The notes: a model not told the origin generated them from the letters alone. A stretch of 44,016 nucleotides of DNA from an uncultured Alphaproteobacteria bacterium (GCA_913031285.1 CAJWEI010000022.1:1-44016); one strand, 5' to 3'. Shown: positions 26,978 to 36,801, counted from the stretch's first letter. Made by a program: numbers and translations.

Positions 26978-28372
26978 ATGAGTAATATTCTGATAGTAGA
27001 CGACGAACGAGATATACGCGAATTAATAGGGGATATCTTGGAGGATGACGGTTTTTCAACGCGTCGTGTCGGCACTTCGGATGCGTGTATGCAGGAGGTC
27101 AATCAAACAACACCGGATTTACTTATTTTGGACATTTGGCTGAAAGACAGCGACATGGACGGAATAGATATTCTTAAAAAAGTCAAAACAGATTTTCCTC
27201 ATGTTCCAGTTGTCATTATATCCGGGCATGGAAATATTGAAATCGCCGTTGCTGCAATTAAACAAGGTGCCTATGATTTCATAGAAAAGCCTTTTAATAT
27301 TGAGCAGTTACTTGTTGTTGTTAAGAGAGCGATGGAGGCATCGCGTTTGAGACGCGAGAATTACACACTCCGTCTTAAGGATGGACCACCAACCCAAATG
27401 CTTGGAGATTCAGGCAATTTCCGAAATATGCTCGCACAGCTCGATAAAGTTACTAAATCGAATGGTCGAGTAATGTTGAAAGGCCCGTCTGGATCAGGAA
27501 AAGAAATGGCTGCCCGTTATATCCATATGCAGTCAGATAGGGCATCGGCTCCTTTTATCGCAGTGAATTGCGCAGCTATAGAACCAGACCGTATGGAAGA
27601 TGTGCTGTTTGGTCGGGAAGGATCTGACGCTATCTTAACGGGGCTTTTAGAGCAGGCCAACGGAGGGGTGATTTATTTTGATGAAGTTGCTGAAATGCCG
27701 ATGGCAACTCAGTCTAAAATTCTGCGTGTTCTCGTTGACCAGCAGTTTAGAAGAACGGGGGGATCAGAGAATATCAAAGTCGATTTAAGGGTAGTCTCAT
27801 CGACGAGCCAAGACTTGAGCAAAGCGATAGCGAAAAGGACCTTCCGTGAAGAACTATACCATAGATTAAATGTCGTCCCAATCGAAGTACCCCCGCTAGA
27901 AAGTCGCCGTGAAGATATTCCTATTTTAGCCCGGAGTTTCTTGAAGCAGTTTCATGAAATACAGGGTCATACGCTTCGTGAGTTAAGTAGTGATGCAGCC
28001 ACGTTATTGCAAACAATGTCGTGGCCCGGCAATATTCGACAGCTTAGAAATGTGGTTGAACGTATCTTGATTTTAGGTGAGCTAACTGGGTCAATAACCG
28101 CTGATGAAATACCCAATGAGACTGGACCAACAACGGATGGACCTGAACCAACAGTTATTTCACCAGCGCTTGCAACATTGCCTTTGAGAGAAGCCCGGGA
28201 AGTGTTTGAACGCCAGTATCTTATTACCCAGATAAACCGCTTTAGTGGAAATATAAGTAAAACTGCAAATTTTGTTGGGATGGAGCGTAGCGCTTTACAT
28301 CGCAAGCTGAAATCGTTGGATGTTGTATCTTCGCTAAAATCATCATCTGCAGGGGTTAGTGAAGAAGAGTAA
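26978..28372 (+). CDS. ntrX: NtrX response regulator lacking the GAFTGA loop
   Basis: A 464-aa protein with a receiver domain (Asp52 in LILDIWLKDSDMDG, Lys in EKPFN), AAA+ domain and Fis HTH (TANFVGMERSALHRKLKSL). Walker A is GPSGSGKE, and Walker B keeps the acidic pair (Asp235-Glu236 in GVIYFDEVAEMP). Between LFGREG and the Walker B strand only SDAILTGLLEQAN is found, about ten residues shorter than in sigma-54 activators and without GAFTGA. Sigma-54 contact is therefore unlikely. The ATG at 26978 follows AAGGA ten nt upstream. An open upstream extension lies within ntrY and is not real. Confidence 0.95.
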   Translation: MSNILIVDDERDIRELIGDILEDDGFSTRRVGTSDACMQEVNQTTPDLLILDIWLKDSDMDGIDILKKVKTDFPHVPVVIISGHGNIEIAVAAIKQGAYDFIEKPFNIEQLLVVVKRAMEASRLRRENYTLRLKDGPPTQMLGDSGNFRNMLAQLDKVTKSNGRVMLKGPSGSGKEMAARYIHMQSDRASAPFIAVNCAAIEPDRMEDVLFGREGSDAILTGLLEQANGGVIYFDEVAEMPMATQSKILRVLVDQQFRRTGGSENIKVDLRVVSSTSQDLSKAIAKRTFREELYHRLNVVPIEVPPLESRREDIPILARSFLKQFHEIQGHTLRELSSDAATLLQTMSWPGNIRQLRNVVERILILGELTGSITADEIPNETGPTTDGPEPTVISPALATLPLREAREVFERQYLITQINRFSGNISKTANFVGMERSALHRKLKSLDVVSSLKSSSAGVSEEE

Positions 28373-28448
28373 TGCAAAACAGCAATTGACCCAGTGGCTC
28401 GCTTCTGCCATTCAAGATGCTCAGAAGTTAGCTATTCAAGAGGGATAG
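28359..28448 (+). CDS. Possible 29-aa small protein between ntrX and trkA
   Basis: A GTG-started frame overlaps the last 14 nt of ntrX and ends at TAG 28446-28448, just before the trkA ATG at 28451. It encodes a short peptide beginning MKKSNAKQQLTQWLASAIQD with an amphipathic, helix-like pattern. GGGG sits only 3 nt before the GTG, so the RBS is poor. The end overlaps the trkA RBS, so it could couple ntrX and trkA translation. I do not recognise it, and it may be chance. Confidence 0.25.
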   Translation: MKKSNAKQQLTQWLASAIQDAQKLAIQEG

Positions 28449-28450
28449 TG

Positions 28451-29827
28451 ATGAAGATCATTATCTGCGGCGCTGGACAAGTTGGTTGGCAAATAGCGCG
28501 TCATCTGTCTGGTGAAAAAAACGATGTAACAATCGTAGATAATAACCCTGAACTTGTCCGGCGGGCGACAGATACGCTCGATGTTAAGGGAATGTCAGGT
28601 TTTGCGTCATACCCGGATGTGCTGGAAAACGCTGGTGCGCAAGATGCAGATATGATTATAGCAGCAACCCACTCCGATGAAGTTAATATGGTGACCTGTC
28701 AGATCGCCCATTCGGTGTTTGATGTTCCTCGGAAAGTAGCGCGATTGCGTAGTCAGTCATATCTAGATGCTATTTATTCCGACCTTTATCGACGAGACCA
28801 CATGCCGATAGATGTGGTGATCAGTCCTGAACGCGAGGTTGCCGCTGCCGCATTAAAAAGATTATCTGCTGCTGCAACTTTTGATACGGAAACCTTCTTG
28901 GATGACAAGGCCCAATTACTGGGTCTAAGGCTGGATCATAATTGCCCCGTTACAAATACGCCTTTGCGCCAATTGACGGATCTTTTTTCGACTCTGCGCA
29001 CTATTGTGGTAAGCATTAGGCGTGATGGTGTCCTGTTTTCTCCCGAGTCAGGAGATCAACTGTTTGATGGCGATGAGGTCTATGTTATGGCCCATATTGA
29101 AGATGCATCTCGCGTTTTAGAAGTCTTTGGTAAGTCGCAAGGAAAGCAAGAACGCGTTGTTATAATCGGAGGTGGGCATGTAGGATTGGCGATTGCAAAA
29201 TCGCTTGAAAGTCAAGCGCTCAGAGTTCGTGTCAAGGTCATAGAAAAAAACCGATTGATAGCCGAATTTGCGGCAAATGAACTGGAACGAACAATCGTTT
29301 TAAACGGCGATGGTTTAGATACAGCTTTACTTATAGAAGCCAATGTTTCCAATTCTGATGTCGTTCTAGCAGTTACGGATGATGATAAGACCAATATGTT
29401 GGCGGCTGTGAGGGCAAAACTAATGGGGTGCCCAAGATCAATTGTTTTAGTAAATGATCCTTCGTTGGCCCCTCTGATGGGTGGCCTTGGAATTGATGCT
29501 TACATTAACCCTCGTGCAACAACAGTTAGTTCGATTTTACGTCATATTCGGCATGGCCGCGTCCGCGGAGTTTATTCAATTGGTGATGCTGAGGCTGAGA
29601 TGATTGAAGCTCAAGTTTTATCAACATCCCCTATCAGTGGTCAAAAAATTTCTGAGATAGGGTTTCCTGAAGGCGTAATGGTAGGTGGCGTCTTAAAGGG
29701 AAAGCAAATGATAAAGCCCACGGGCTCCACAAGGATTGAGGAGGGTGATGTTATAGTGCTGTTTGCATTGTCGAAAGATGTGCCCAAAGTCGAGAAGTTA
29801 TTGCAAGTTTCAATAGATTTTTTTTAG
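28451..29827 (+). CDS. trkA: Trk potassium system regulatory protein TrkA
   Basis: A 458-aa peripheral membrane protein that gates TrkH with NAD(H)/ATP. It has two RCK_N-RCK_C units: the first Rossmann fold MKIIICGAGQVGWQIARHL...VDNNPE, the second RVVIIGGGHVGLAIAKSLE at about residue 235, each followed by a RCK_C part (SPISGQKISEIGFPEGVMVGGV at the end). GAGGG (28440-28444) six nt before the ATG at 28451 fixes the start. It lies directly downstream of ntrX, as is usual in this order, and 3 bp before trkH. Confidence 0.96.
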   Translation: MKIIICGAGQVGWQIARHLSGEKNDVTIVDNNPELVRRATDTLDVKGMSGFASYPDVLENAGAQDADMIIAATHSDEVNMVTCQIAHSVFDVPRKVARLRSQSYLDAIYSDLYRRDHMPIDVVISPEREVAAAALKRLSAAATFDTETFLDDKAQLLGLRLDHNCPVTNTPLRQLTDLFSTLRTIVVSIRRDGVLFSPESGDQLFDGDEVYVMAHIEDASRVLEVFGKSQGKQERVVIIGGGHVGLAIAKSLESQALRVRVKVIEKNRLIAEFAANELERTIVLNGDGLDTALLIEANVSNSDVVLAVTDDDKTNMLAAVRAKLMGCPRSIVLVNDPSLAPLMGGLGIDAYINPRATTVSSILRHIRHGRVRGVYSIGDAEAEMIEAQVLSTSPISGQKISEIGFPEGVMVGGVLKGKQMIKPTGSTRIEEGDVIVLFALSKDVPKVEKLLQVSIDFF

Positions 29828-29830
29828 ACG

Positions 29831-31333
29831 ATGGAGCTTCGTTTAGATCACCTCCCATTATTTTTTCATTTATTTGGGATTGCGGCTGTGGCAATGCTGG
29901 TACCGAGCATCTACGCACTAGTTTCTGAGAATTATGCTGAATCGCGATCATTTTTTTATACTGCATTGCTTGGTCTGTTTTTCCTGTTCATGGTTGCAAT
30001 TGCAGCATCAAATCGAAAGATAATGGAATCAGGCGTCCAACAGTTAGCTTCGCTAGCCCTCGGTCTGTTATTATTGCCTATATTTTTGGCGATACCAGAA
30101 TATGACATTATTCAGAATACTTATTTCATAAATGCCTATTTTGATATGGTTTCTGCCTTGACAACTACTGGAATTGTTGTTTTCGAACCTGATAGGATAT
30201 CTGCGACGGTGCATCTTTGGCGAGCTCTAGTAGCATGGATGGGGGGTATCTTAATTTGGCTGGTAGCCGCAGCTATTCTTGCGCCGATGAACCTCGGAGG
30301 TTTTGAAATTTCGTCTGACCAAAATCCGCACAAGGCGTATTTTCTTACTTCTGACGAAAGAAAACTATTCTTAAGAAGAACGACGATCGCCCTTTTCCCG
30401 CTATATGCTGGGCTGACTGGGTGCCTATGGTTAGGACTTACAATATCTGGTATTCCAGGTTTTGATGGCTTGATCTTTGCTATGTCTATTCTGGCGACGA
30501 GTGGAATTACAGGAGTAAATGAAATTAGCGATTTTGGAGCCAATTGGATCGCTGAATTCATTATGATTTTGTTTCTTTTCTTTGCATTAAGTCGAGGAAA
30601 AATGCAGCAGGAAAGAATGTACTGGGGGGCAGGAGTTCTACCTTCTGGCCCAGAGCTGCGGTTGGGAATAACGATTATTGCGTTACTTGCTTTATTGTTG
30701 GCTTCGATTCAGCTTTATGCTGTTGGATCTTCTGACATGCCATTATTCAGTATTTCGGCCATCAAGGCGATTTGGGCTGATATTTTTACTGTAACATCTT
30801 TTTTGACGACAAATGGCTGGTCGTCTGCATATTGGCTGGATGCGCAAAATTGGTCTGGTTTTTCTGTGCCAGAGATTTTATTTCTTGGAGTTGTCCTGAT
30901 CGGCGGAGGTGTCGCGACCACTGCCGGGGGAGTTAAGCTGCTTAGGGTCTATGCTCTTTACACGAATGCTGTTAGGGAAATTGATCGACTGGTACATCCA
31001 TCCTCCGTTTGCCAAACTAGAAGCGTATATCAAAGTGAGCTGCGCTCTAAGGCCTTCATTGCTTGGATTTTTTTTATGTTATTCGTCATTACCCTTGCGC
31101 TTGTAACACTTGCTTTGGCGGGCGCGGGGATGAGTTTTGAAGTTGCACTTGTAAGCTGTATAAGCGCGTTGAGCACAACTGGTCCCCTTATTGATATGGT
31201 GTTTGGAAATGACATTGATTTTATCATGATAGGTACTGCAAGCAAACTGATTATGTCATTTGCCATGGTTTTGGGGCGACTAGAAATTCTTGTTCTATTG
31301 GCATTGTTCACTCCAGAAGTTTGGCGCAGCTGA
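29831..31333 (+). CDS. trkH: Trk potassium uptake protein TrkH
   Basis: A 500-aa inner-membrane K+ translocating subunit with four M1-P-M2 repeats. The four selectivity-filter loops are visible: SALTTTGIVV, ILATSGITGV, FLTTNGWSS and SALSTTGPL. LGRLEILVLLALFTPEVWR at the C-terminus is typical. With TrkA it forms the potassium-uptake system. No third gene is seen. It is followed by a 115-bp gap before hfq that probably holds the hfq promoter. Confidence 0.96.
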   Translation: MELRLDHLPLFFHLFGIAAVAMLVPSIYALVSENYAESRSFFYTALLGLFFLFMVAIAASNRKIMESGVQQLASLALGLLLLPIFLAIPEYDIIQNTYFINAYFDMVSALTTTGIVVFEPDRISATVHLWRALVAWMGGILIWLVAAAILAPMNLGGFEISSDQNPHKAYFLTSDERKLFLRRTTIALFPLYAGLTGCLWLGLTISGIPGFDGLIFAMSILATSGITGVNEISDFGANWIAEFIMILFLFFALSRGKMQQERMYWGAGVLPSGPELRLGITIIALLALLLASIQLYAVGSSDMPLFSISAIKAIWADIFTVTSFLTTNGWSSAYWLDAQNWSGFSVPEILFLGVVLIGGGVATTAGGVKLLRVYALYTNAVREIDRLVHPSSVCQTRSVYQSELRSKAFIAWIFFMLFVITLALVTLALAGAGMSFEVALVSCISALSTTGPLIDMVFGNDIDFIMIGTASKLIMSFAMVLGRLEILVLLALFTPEVWRS

Positions 31334-31448
31334 TAATGGGGATAGACGATGACTAAGAGTTGTGATTGTATGTGCTCGAGATAATCGTTAATTACCTCGC
31401 CCGGCTCATTAATCCAGGTGGTTAGAACAAGATAAAAGGTACCAAAAA

Positions 31449-31688
31449 ATGGCTTCTGATCGTCAGAATTTACAGGACGCTTTTCTAAATCATGTACGTA
31501 AGACGAAAATTCCTGTGACCGTGTTTTTAATTAATGGGGTGAAACTACAAGGGGTTATTACATGGTTTGATAATTTTTGTATTTTGCTTCGTCGTGATGG
31601 TCAATCGCAATTGGTTTACAAGCATGCAATTTCTACGATCATGCCGTCGCAAAACATCTCTCTGTATGAGGGTGAAGAAAGCGGTTGA
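31449..31688 (+). CDS. hfq: RNA chaperone Hfq
   Basis: A 79-aa Sm-like protein that pairs small RNAs with mRNAs. Sm1 is seen in [30 protein letters not shown] and Sm2 in [16 protein letters not shown]. The conserved Q8 ([11 protein letters not shown]) and the YKHA motif are present. The short C-terminus is usual for alphaproteobacteria. The stop overlaps the hflX start (TTGA). Confidence 0.98.
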   Translation: MASDRQNLQDAFLNHVRKTKIPVTVFLINGVKLQGVITWFDNFCILLRRDGQSQLVYKHAISTIMPSQNISLYEGEESG

Positions 31689-32962
31689 TTGAAGAAACTA
31701 GTTCAGATCGCACTCGTGCTTGGGTATTACACCCAGATGTCAAATCCAATATTGGTAGAAAACCAGCACGGCTAGCGCTGATAGAAGCCGTAGCGCTAGC
31801 CGAGGCAATGCCTCAACTTGACGTGCATGGTGCAACCGTGGTTCCATTATTACGACCACAGGCAGGATTGCTATTTGGAAAAGGAAAAATAGAAGAGCTA
31901 AGGGTTATCTTTGCCAAGAATAAGATTGAGCTGGTTCTGATTGACGGTCCAGTTACTCCTGTCCAGCAGCGTAATTTGGAAAGGAATTGGTCAGTCAAGA
32001 TACTAGATCGAACTGGTCTAATCCTCGAAATCTTTTCTGACAGAGCTGCAACAAGAGAAGGCGTAATGCAAGTTGAGATGGCAGCTTTAACGTATCAACG
32101 CACACGATTGGTAAAGGCTTGGACGCATTTAGAACGGCAGAGAGGTGGATTAGGCTTCGTTGGCGGTCCTGGCGAAACACAGATCGAAGCAGATAGACGC
32201 GCTATCGACTTGCAACTTTATAAACTGCGCCAACAATTGGCAAAAGTAGTTAAAACGCGAACTCTTCACAGATCATCTCGTTCAAAAGTGCCTTACCCCA
32301 TTGTGGCGCTTGTCGGATATACAAACTCGGGAAAATCAACGCTTTTTAATCGATTGACTGGCGCCAAGGTGCTGGCAAAAGATATGTTGTTTGCCACCCT
32401 TGATCCATGTATGCGGGCGATACGGACCAAAAATGGTACTAAAATTATACTTTCGGATACTGTTGGTTTTGTGTCTGATCTGCCAACTGAGCTCGTAGCG
32501 GCGTTCCGTGCAACGCTCGAGGAGGTATTGAGCGCAGACATAATACTCCATGTGCGTGACATTGCGCATGAGGCCACCCAGGAGCAGTCAAGCGACGTCA
32601 ATTCAATTCTCGAAAAGCTAGGAATTGATGAAAATATCCCTTTTCTTGAGATCTGGAATAAAACTGATCTGTTGAGTAACGAAGAACAAGAATTTCTTAT
32701 AAATCAATCAAAGCGTAATAAAAAAGTTTATATGCTGTCAGCCACGACTGGCAAAGGTTTGGAAATAATCAGTGATGCACTTGAAGAGATTCTCGCGGTG
32801 GGTAGTTTTGAGGATGCAATATTTTTATCTCATAATGAAGGAAAAAAACGTGCATGGCTTTATGCGCAAGGTGTAGTTACCCAAGAAGAAACCGTTGAAA
32901 ATGGTATAAATTTGGGCATTTTCTGGTCTGCTCGACAAAAATCTCAATTTGTCTCAATTTAA
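31685..32962 (+). CDS. hflX: GTPase HflX
   Basis: A 425-aa ribosome-associated GTPase that in E. coli splits stalled ribosomes. The N-terminal HflX domain has [11 protein letters not shown] and the glycine-rich linker ([19 protein letters not shown]). The G domain shows G1 [11 protein letters not shown]3 DTVGF, G4 NKTD and a C-terminal part ending [12 protein letters not shown]. The start is TTG at 31685, overlapping the hfq stop as TTGA, with no ATG available in the right place; this implies strict coupling to hfq. Confidence 0.96.
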   Translation: MIEETSSDRTRAWVLHPDVKSNIGRKPARLALIEAVALAEAMPQLDVHGATVVPLLRPQAGLLFGKGKIEELRVIFAKNKIELVLIDGPVTPVQQRNLERNWSVKILDRTGLILEIFSDRAATREGVMQVEMAALTYQRTRLVKAWTHLERQRGGLGFVGGPGETQIEADRRAIDLQLYKLRQQLAKVVKTRTLHRSSRSKVPYPIVALVGYTNSGKSTLFNRLTGAKVLAKDMLFATLDPCMRAIRTKNGTKIILSDTVGFVSDLPTELVAAFRATLEEVLSADIILHVRDIAHEATQEQSSDVNSILEKLGIDENIPFLEIWNKTDLLSNEEQEFLINQSKRNKKVYMLSATTGKGLEIISDALEEILAVGSFEDAIFLSHNEGKKRAWLYAQGVVTQEETVENGINLGIFWSARQKSQFVSI

Positions 32963-35427
32963 TCTCTAATCGGATGTATTACAGTCTGCCCAACCGAGGC
33001 AGCACGTATGAGGTTTTTATCCAGAGACATAGTCCAGTACTCGCCACGCCTCCATAATTGTCCAAGGTCGTCGTAATGGCGCGACATAGGATGACCGGAT
33101 TGACCAGTGGCAATCACAAAAAGTGAGCTGTCGGGATCCGAAAAGTCATAGATGCCGCGATAGCCTGCGGCGTGCACATTTTGAAATGGATTGGTACCGC
33201 TTCCCTTGGTGCGCCCTCTTTGCATGGTATGATCACCGCCGCTGGTCGATTGGTATATATTAACAGCATATTTCAAAATTGGAACCTTTCCTAAGGCCAT
33301 ATGCGAATGTATCGCTTGATGGGCATCACCCCAGCGTAGTGCATCTATCGGTCCTCCATATGTTTCCTTAAGCGTCGTTATGGCGTCATTAAGAGCAAGA
33401 TCTGCTATGTCGCGGCAGGTTTCGACCAACTGACTCTGAACGATGTCACACCATTCTCCAGCTCCTTCAATATTGCGAAAAACACGCTCGATAAAAAGTG
33501 GTTCAATATGGATAAACGCATCTGCCAACGTACCTATTTCATCACGGATAAGTCTATCTTGAAGAGCCCTCATCCAAGCAGAATAAATGAGAGGTTCGGG
33601 AAGATGCTCATTCATGTCCCCATCCCATTTACCTAAAAGAGATAGAGCGGTATAGCGATCTCTATTGATCGTACCAGGCGCACCGTTTTCGCTAGTGAAC
33701 CAAAATTCGCCTCCGACTAGTGGAAGGAGAGTTCGTGCTGTATAGCTAACTGTGTCAAGCTGAGCTTCCGTAAAACTTTGCCGTGTATGTACAGAACGTC
33801 CTGTCAATAACTGCTCCAGCCGTTCTATTCTTTGACTATCACCCCAATCATAGGAGCCATGATTTGGAAAATCTTCGTCTGTTAACTTATTATTAGTGTT
33901 AGCTATCAAGCCATTTTCAGGATTTACGGCCTCCGGGGAGTTGCTATAGCGTAAGAAACCCTGCCATTGATTACGTTTCTTCCATCCAAGGCTGGGCATA
34001 CGTCCAAGGGTTTGGTGTTCTTGGTCACGTTTGGGCCTTAGCCCAATAGTCTTCATGCCAATTTTATTTTTGTCAGATAGAACGACATTTAAGGATGGCG
34101 CTTGAAAGGTTTTCAATGCATCTATCCCTTGGGGGACAGTTCTTGATGTCATAAAATTAAACCATGATGTTAATGAACTATCATCTTTTCTTAACGCCGT
34201 TGACGAGAATGCCATGACGTGATTTTTTGGCGTCACGTGAGCTAAGTTGAACAGATTTGAAGACATAATGGGTCCGTTGTTGCTCCATCTAAGAGTTAGT
34301 GTTATCGGACTTTGGTTTTTTATATTCACAATTGATGGGCGATTTTTGAAAGGCTTAAAGCCGTTATTTGTGCGGTAGAGTGTGGGGTTTTTAGGGTCAA
34401 TTTCTTCGACATAAAGATCGTGATCATCTACAAAAGAAGATGTAATCCCCCAGGCCAGTCGGTCGCTTCGCCCACTCAGAATTAAGGGTAAGCCTGGAAT
34501 TGTTGCGCCGATTATGCCACCGGATAAGAGTTCAATGCGCGCAAGATACCAAAGTGAGGGCGCACTCAATGTCACATGGGGATCATTTGCCATTATGGTA
34601 GATCCTGCCGCGGAACGACTGGGCGAGGCCGCATACGCGTTTGATGCACCCTTCAGTCCCATCTGCGCAACCATAGCACTTTCTATGCCTGTGGCCTGTT
34701 TCATAATAGGCTTATAGTTTAAGCTAGGCAGGGTCTTGAACAACTGTGCGAAAGTCAATTTCCCCTCGCCAGGGACGGTGGGCAAGAGATCAGCTAGCCT
34801 TTGTTTATCTTCTAAGGCGAGGCTAAGCTGAGCGTAAAGAATTTCTTTTTCAATATGTTCTGACCATTTAATAGCAAACATTTTCAAGATAGCTATAGAG
34901 TCGACCGGCTTCCAAGTCGCAAACGGTGCATCAAATAAAAAAAGCTCGGGTGCACCCCTACCGAGTGCATCGCGGTTCACTTCGAAAATACGTGCATTTA
35001 TGCCTTTGGCATAAGCATCCAAAAGTTGCTTCACTCTATTTGATTGGACGTCAAAGGAAGCTTTTGCCGCACCATAAATATCCAGCCGTTTAAAAAGCTT
35101 GTCACTTGCAAGAGTTCGGATTCCAAAAACCTCAGAAAGTTTCCCTTGTACCGCCCTCCTAAGTAAAGAAATTTGCCAAAGCCGATCTTGTGCATGGGCA
35201 TACCCTAGCCCAAACATGGTATCATGATCGGTTTGACCAAATATGTGCGGTACATTGTAAGTATCCCGAACAATATCAATCCGAGACTTCGGTCCTGGCA
35301 AAGTGGTTGTTTTTGAATATTGAGGTAATGACTGCTTTGCTAAATAAAATGAGATTGCTGCGGCAGCAAAGCTTAGAAGAACCAGTGCGGTAGCCAGCCA
35401 AACTGTCCAATGAAACAAACGTGTCAT
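32959..35427 (-). CDS. Penicillin acylase family protein (Ntn hydrolase), membrane-anchored
   Basis: An 822-aa precursor with one N-terminal hydrophobic helix (about 8-30) that would anchor or export it to the periplasm. The alpha-chain part contains RDTYNVPHIFGQTDHDTMFGLGYAHAQDRLWQ. The predicted autocatalytic site lies before Ser262 in GA-SNAYAAS, the N-terminal nucleophile of the beta chain, followed by MANDPHVTLSAPSLWYLARI. RGRTKGSGTNPFQNVHAAGYRGIYDF and the final GQSGHPMSRHYDDLGQLWRRGEYW are typical. Substrates of relatives include beta-lactams and acyl-homoserine lactones, but none can be assigned here. It is convergent with hflX, overlapping by 4 nt. Confidence 0.94.
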   Translation of the reverse strand: MTRLFHWTVWLATALVLLSFAAAAISFYLAKQSLPQYSKTTTLPGPKSRIDIVRDTYNVPHIFGQTDHDTMFGLGYAHAQDRLWQISLLRRAVQGKLSEVFGIRTLASDKLFKRLDIYGAAKASFDVQSNRVKQLLDAYAKGINARIFEVNRDALGRGAPELFLFDAPFATWKPVDSIAILKMFAIKWSEHIEKEILYAQLSLALEDKQRLADLLPTVPGEGKLTFAQLFKTLPSLNYKPIMKQATGIESAMVAQMGLKGASNAYAASPSRSAAGSTIMANDPHVTLSAPSLWYLARIELLSGGIIGATIPGLPLILSGRSDRLAWGITSSFVDDHDLYVEEIDPKNPTLYRTNNGFKPFKNRPSIVNIKNQSPITLTLRWSNNGPIMSSNLFNLAHVTPKNHVMAFSSTALRKDDSSLTSWFNFMTSRTVPQGIDALKTFQAPSLNVVLSDKNKIGMKTIGLRPKRDQEHQTLGRMPSLGWKKRNQWQGFLRYSNSPEAVNPENGLIANTNNKLTDEDFPNHGSYDWGDSQRIERLEQLLTGRSVHTRQSFTEAQLDTVSYTARTLLPLVGGEFWFTSENGAPGTINRDRYTALSLLGKWDGDMNEHLPEPLIYSAWMRALQDRLIRDEIGTLADAFIHIEPLFIERVFRNIEGAGEWCDIVQSQLVETCRDIADLALNDAITTLKETYGGPIDALRWGDAHQAIHSHMALGKVPILKYAVNIYQSTSGGDHTMQRGRTKGSGTNPFQNVHAAGYRGIYDFSDPDSSLFVIATGQSGHPMSRHYDDLGQLWRRGEYWTMSLDKNLIRAASVGQTVIHPIRD

Positions 35428-35516
35428 TTATTTGTGCTTTCTTTTTGCCTTTTTTGCTCTGCATGGTTTAATGCAAATGAGCAAGATGCGTAATACTAAC
35501 TTTTAAGGAATTAATT

Positions 35517-36389
35517 ATGGCAAAAATCGCTTTTCTTGGAATGGGCGTAATGGGATTTCCAATGGCTGGTCACTTACAGTCGAATGGTTACGATGTTACA
35601 GTTTATAACCGTAATAAAGATAAAGCCGAAAAATGGTACGCCAAATACTTTGGTCAAACTGCACAAACGCCCAAGCTTGCGGCGCAGGGCAAAGATTTCG
35701 TAATTAGCTGCGTAGGAAATGATGACGATCTACGCTCAGTCGTTTTGGGGGAAGAGGGTGCATTGGCCGGAATGGCGAATGGTGCGGTTTTTATAGACCA
35801 CACCACAGTATCGGCAAAAGTAACCTCAGAGTTATATAGTTTATCTAAAAAACAGGGTGTAAGGTTCATCGACGCACCTATTTCTGGTGGGCAAGTTGGA
35901 GCAGAAAATGGCGTTCTATCAATTATGTGTGGGGGTGATCAAGATGCGTATGAGTGCGCTGAACCCATAATGAATGTGTATGCCCGTATTTGTCGTCGTA
36001 TTGGTGAAACAGGTGCTGGCCAGAAAACAAAGATGTGCAATCAAATTGCGATAGCGGGACTGGTGCAAGGCTTATCAGAAGCTTTACACTTTGCCAAAAA
36101 AGCGGGTTTGAATGGAAGCGCTGTTGTCGAAGTTATCGCACAGGGAGCTGCTGGAAGCTGGCAAATGTCCAATCGCTATGAGACTATGTTAAATGATCAT
36201 TTTGAGCACGGCTTCGCCGTTGATTGGATGCGCAAAGATTTAGCGATTTGCCTTGCCGCTTCTGATGAACTGGGCGCAGCGCTGCCTGTCACCGCCCTCG
36301 TTGATCAGTTCTATAAAGATGTTCAAAATATGGGGGGTGGGCGTTGGGATACCTCAAGCTTGCTAAAAAGACTTGCGAAACTAAGCTGA
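35517..36389 (+). CDS. NAD(P)-dependent beta-hydroxyacid dehydrogenase (3-hydroxyisobutyrate dehydrogenase family)
   Basis: A 290-aa cytoplasmic enzyme. It has the Rossmann signature IAFLGMGVMGFPMAGHLQSNGYDVTVYNRN at the N-terminus. The substrate-binding block FIDAPISGGQVGAENGVLSIMCGG and the catalytic helix GAGQKTKMCNQIAIAGLVQGLSEAL (Lys in QKTKMCNQ) follow. The C-terminus has DWMRKDLAICLAAS. Motifs fit the MmsB/GarR/GLYR family, and the exact substrate cannot be read. It is a single gene, divergent from the acylase and followed by the rne leader. Its ATG follows AAGGA nine nt upstream (TTTTAAGGAATTAATTATG). Confidence 0.93.
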   Translation: MAKIAFLGMGVMGFPMAGHLQSNGYDVTVYNRNKDKAEKWYAKYFGQTAQTPKLAAQGKDFVISCVGNDDDLRSVVLGEEGALAGMANGAVFIDHTTVSAKVTSELYSLSKKQGVRFIDAPISGGQVGAENGVLSIMCGGDQDAYECAEPIMNVYARICRRIGETGAGQKTKMCNQIAIAGLVQGLSEALHFAKKAGLNGSAVVEVIAQGAAGSWQMSNRYETMLNDHFEHGFAVDWMRKDLAICLAASDELGAALPVTALVDQFYKDVQNMGGGRWDTSSLLKRLAKLS

Positions 36390-36801
36390 GTTTGGCCACT
36401 AAACACTAAAGTTCCCATTATTGGCATTGTTATTTCTGTCAGACACGTCATAAGGTGTATACAGAGCATCTTGTATCATCTGCAAGGTATGATTTAGTTT
36501 CGCTGTGGTTCGGGCTACGCCAGCAAACCGACTGGTGATTGAACGACACATTGATAATGACCTCCAAAGGTCACGTGAGTTCCGACGATTAAGAAGTGTC
36601 ACAGGAACTGGAATTGGCGGTAAGGCCTGTGAGGTCGATATTGCTGGAGAGAAACGCGATGGACTGCGAAAATTTGATTTGTGTATCGAGGGGCCGAATA
36701 GGCACCGAGCACCTTTTTTCGAGCATCGCCCGTGTGAAACAAAACGTTTTTGATGTCTGGCAAGATTCGCTGGAGATTGTGTACGTTGGTAATTGGATAA
36801 T
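36390..36801 (+). promoter_or_regulatory. Long intergenic leader of rne
   Basis: About 410 bp with no recognised gene. Open frames exist on both strands (for example 36505-36753 plus, 36399-36992 minus), but the protein sequences resemble nothing and the minus one runs into rne. A neat hairpin TGACCT-CCAA-AGGTCA is at 36558-36573. RNase E genes often have long structured leaders through which the enzyme controls its own mRNA, so this may be an rne 5' UTR; that role is inferred. Confidence 0.4.

Noticed and set aside
36505-36753. An 82-codon plus-strand frame in the rne leader as a gene
   Set aside because: It has no RBS, no family resemblance and no ATG context; it could equally be structured leader RNA.
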